A stretch of DNA of 21,376 bases from Christensenella sp. UBA5399. GTDB taxonomy: Bacteria > Bacillota > Clostridia > Christensenellales > Christensenellaceae. Shown here in pieces: positions 21,362-21,376 of this stretch; position 1 is the stretch's first letter; each line of letters begins with the position of its first letter. Location of the stretch: assembly GCA_002407725.1 (NCBI GenBank), contig DHOD01000092.1:1-21376 (forward strand), in the 5' to 3' direction. The notes beneath the pieces were generated by a model that saw only the letters and a program-made list of their open reading frames with translations, was not told where the DNA came from and ran no database searches. Both the position numbers and the translations under genes were made by a program.

Positions 21362-21376
21362 CTAATTAGGCCATAA

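Noticed and set aside
1..21376. CRISPR arrays, insertion sequences or prophage genes
   Set aside because: No evenly spaced direct repeats, transposase, integrase or phage structural genes were found in any frame.

Overview
The window looks like chromosomal DNA of a mid-GC anaerobic Firmicute of class Clostridia. Signs of this are strong AAGGAG-type ribosome binding sites, sigma-A promoters, a zinc-ligand-complete ThrS of a type I associate with gut Clostridia, a YkpA/YbiT-like ABC-F protein and a MerR-aldo/keto reductase-flavodoxin cluster. A Christensenellales-like gut bacterium is a guess. There is no phage, plasmid, insertion-sequence or CRISPR signature. The genes are mostly housekeeping or envelope genes. 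The unusual material lies between the genes.

Layout. 1-763: bioY (biotin uptake) behind a promoter whose -35 box lies inside a BirA-type operator. 764-1396: a long convergent gap holding a three-stem repeat and a dense array of mini-hairpins. 5226-1337 (minus): TTGACA promoter, folded leader, thrS, small lipoprotein, metY, terminator. 5317-7056 (plus): a short-chain dehydrogenase followed by an SMP-30/regucalcin-type lactonase, probably an aldose-to-aldonate pair. 7158-7293: tRNA-Arg(CCG) with its terminator. 10991-7441 (minus): two membrane-anchored extracytoplasmic proteins of unknown function, one beta-propeller-like and one with two zinc ribbons. 11388-11780: a 35-residue hydrophobic peptide gene whose Shine-Dalgarno can be masked by an upstream complement. 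13728-11797: a divergent MerR regulator facing an aldo/keto reductase-CMD-flavodoxin operon through a 19-bp-spacer promoter; the reductase carries an in-frame TGA at a conserved Trp codon. 17267-14230 (minus): an ABC-F gene with a long attenuator-like leader, then a FUSC-type membrane protein. 18912-17383 (minus): cardiolipin synthase. 18913-19501: a gap rich in hairpins and repeats. 21361-19502 (minus): the 3' part of an AlkA-type glycosylase, ogt, a monooxygenase-fold protein and a DUF1269-type membrane protein.

How the genes fit together. The MerR regulator, aldo/keto reductase, CMD protein and flavodoxin look like an AdhR-type electrophile-response unit that has lost its reductase, or carries a base error. 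alkA and ogt form an alkylation-repair pair. thrS and metY share an operon and act around homoserine-derived amino acids.

The best candidate for something undescribed is the recurring intergenic three-stem element. It occurs at about 831-946, 17049-17195 and 19179-19364 (two copies). The central stem has the form TGCAGC...GCTGTA, always with the same G-T wobble, and with a compensatory base-pair change in one copy. Second is the small-peptide gene with the sequestered SD, which resembles a type I toxin mRNA. Third is the ABC-F leader.
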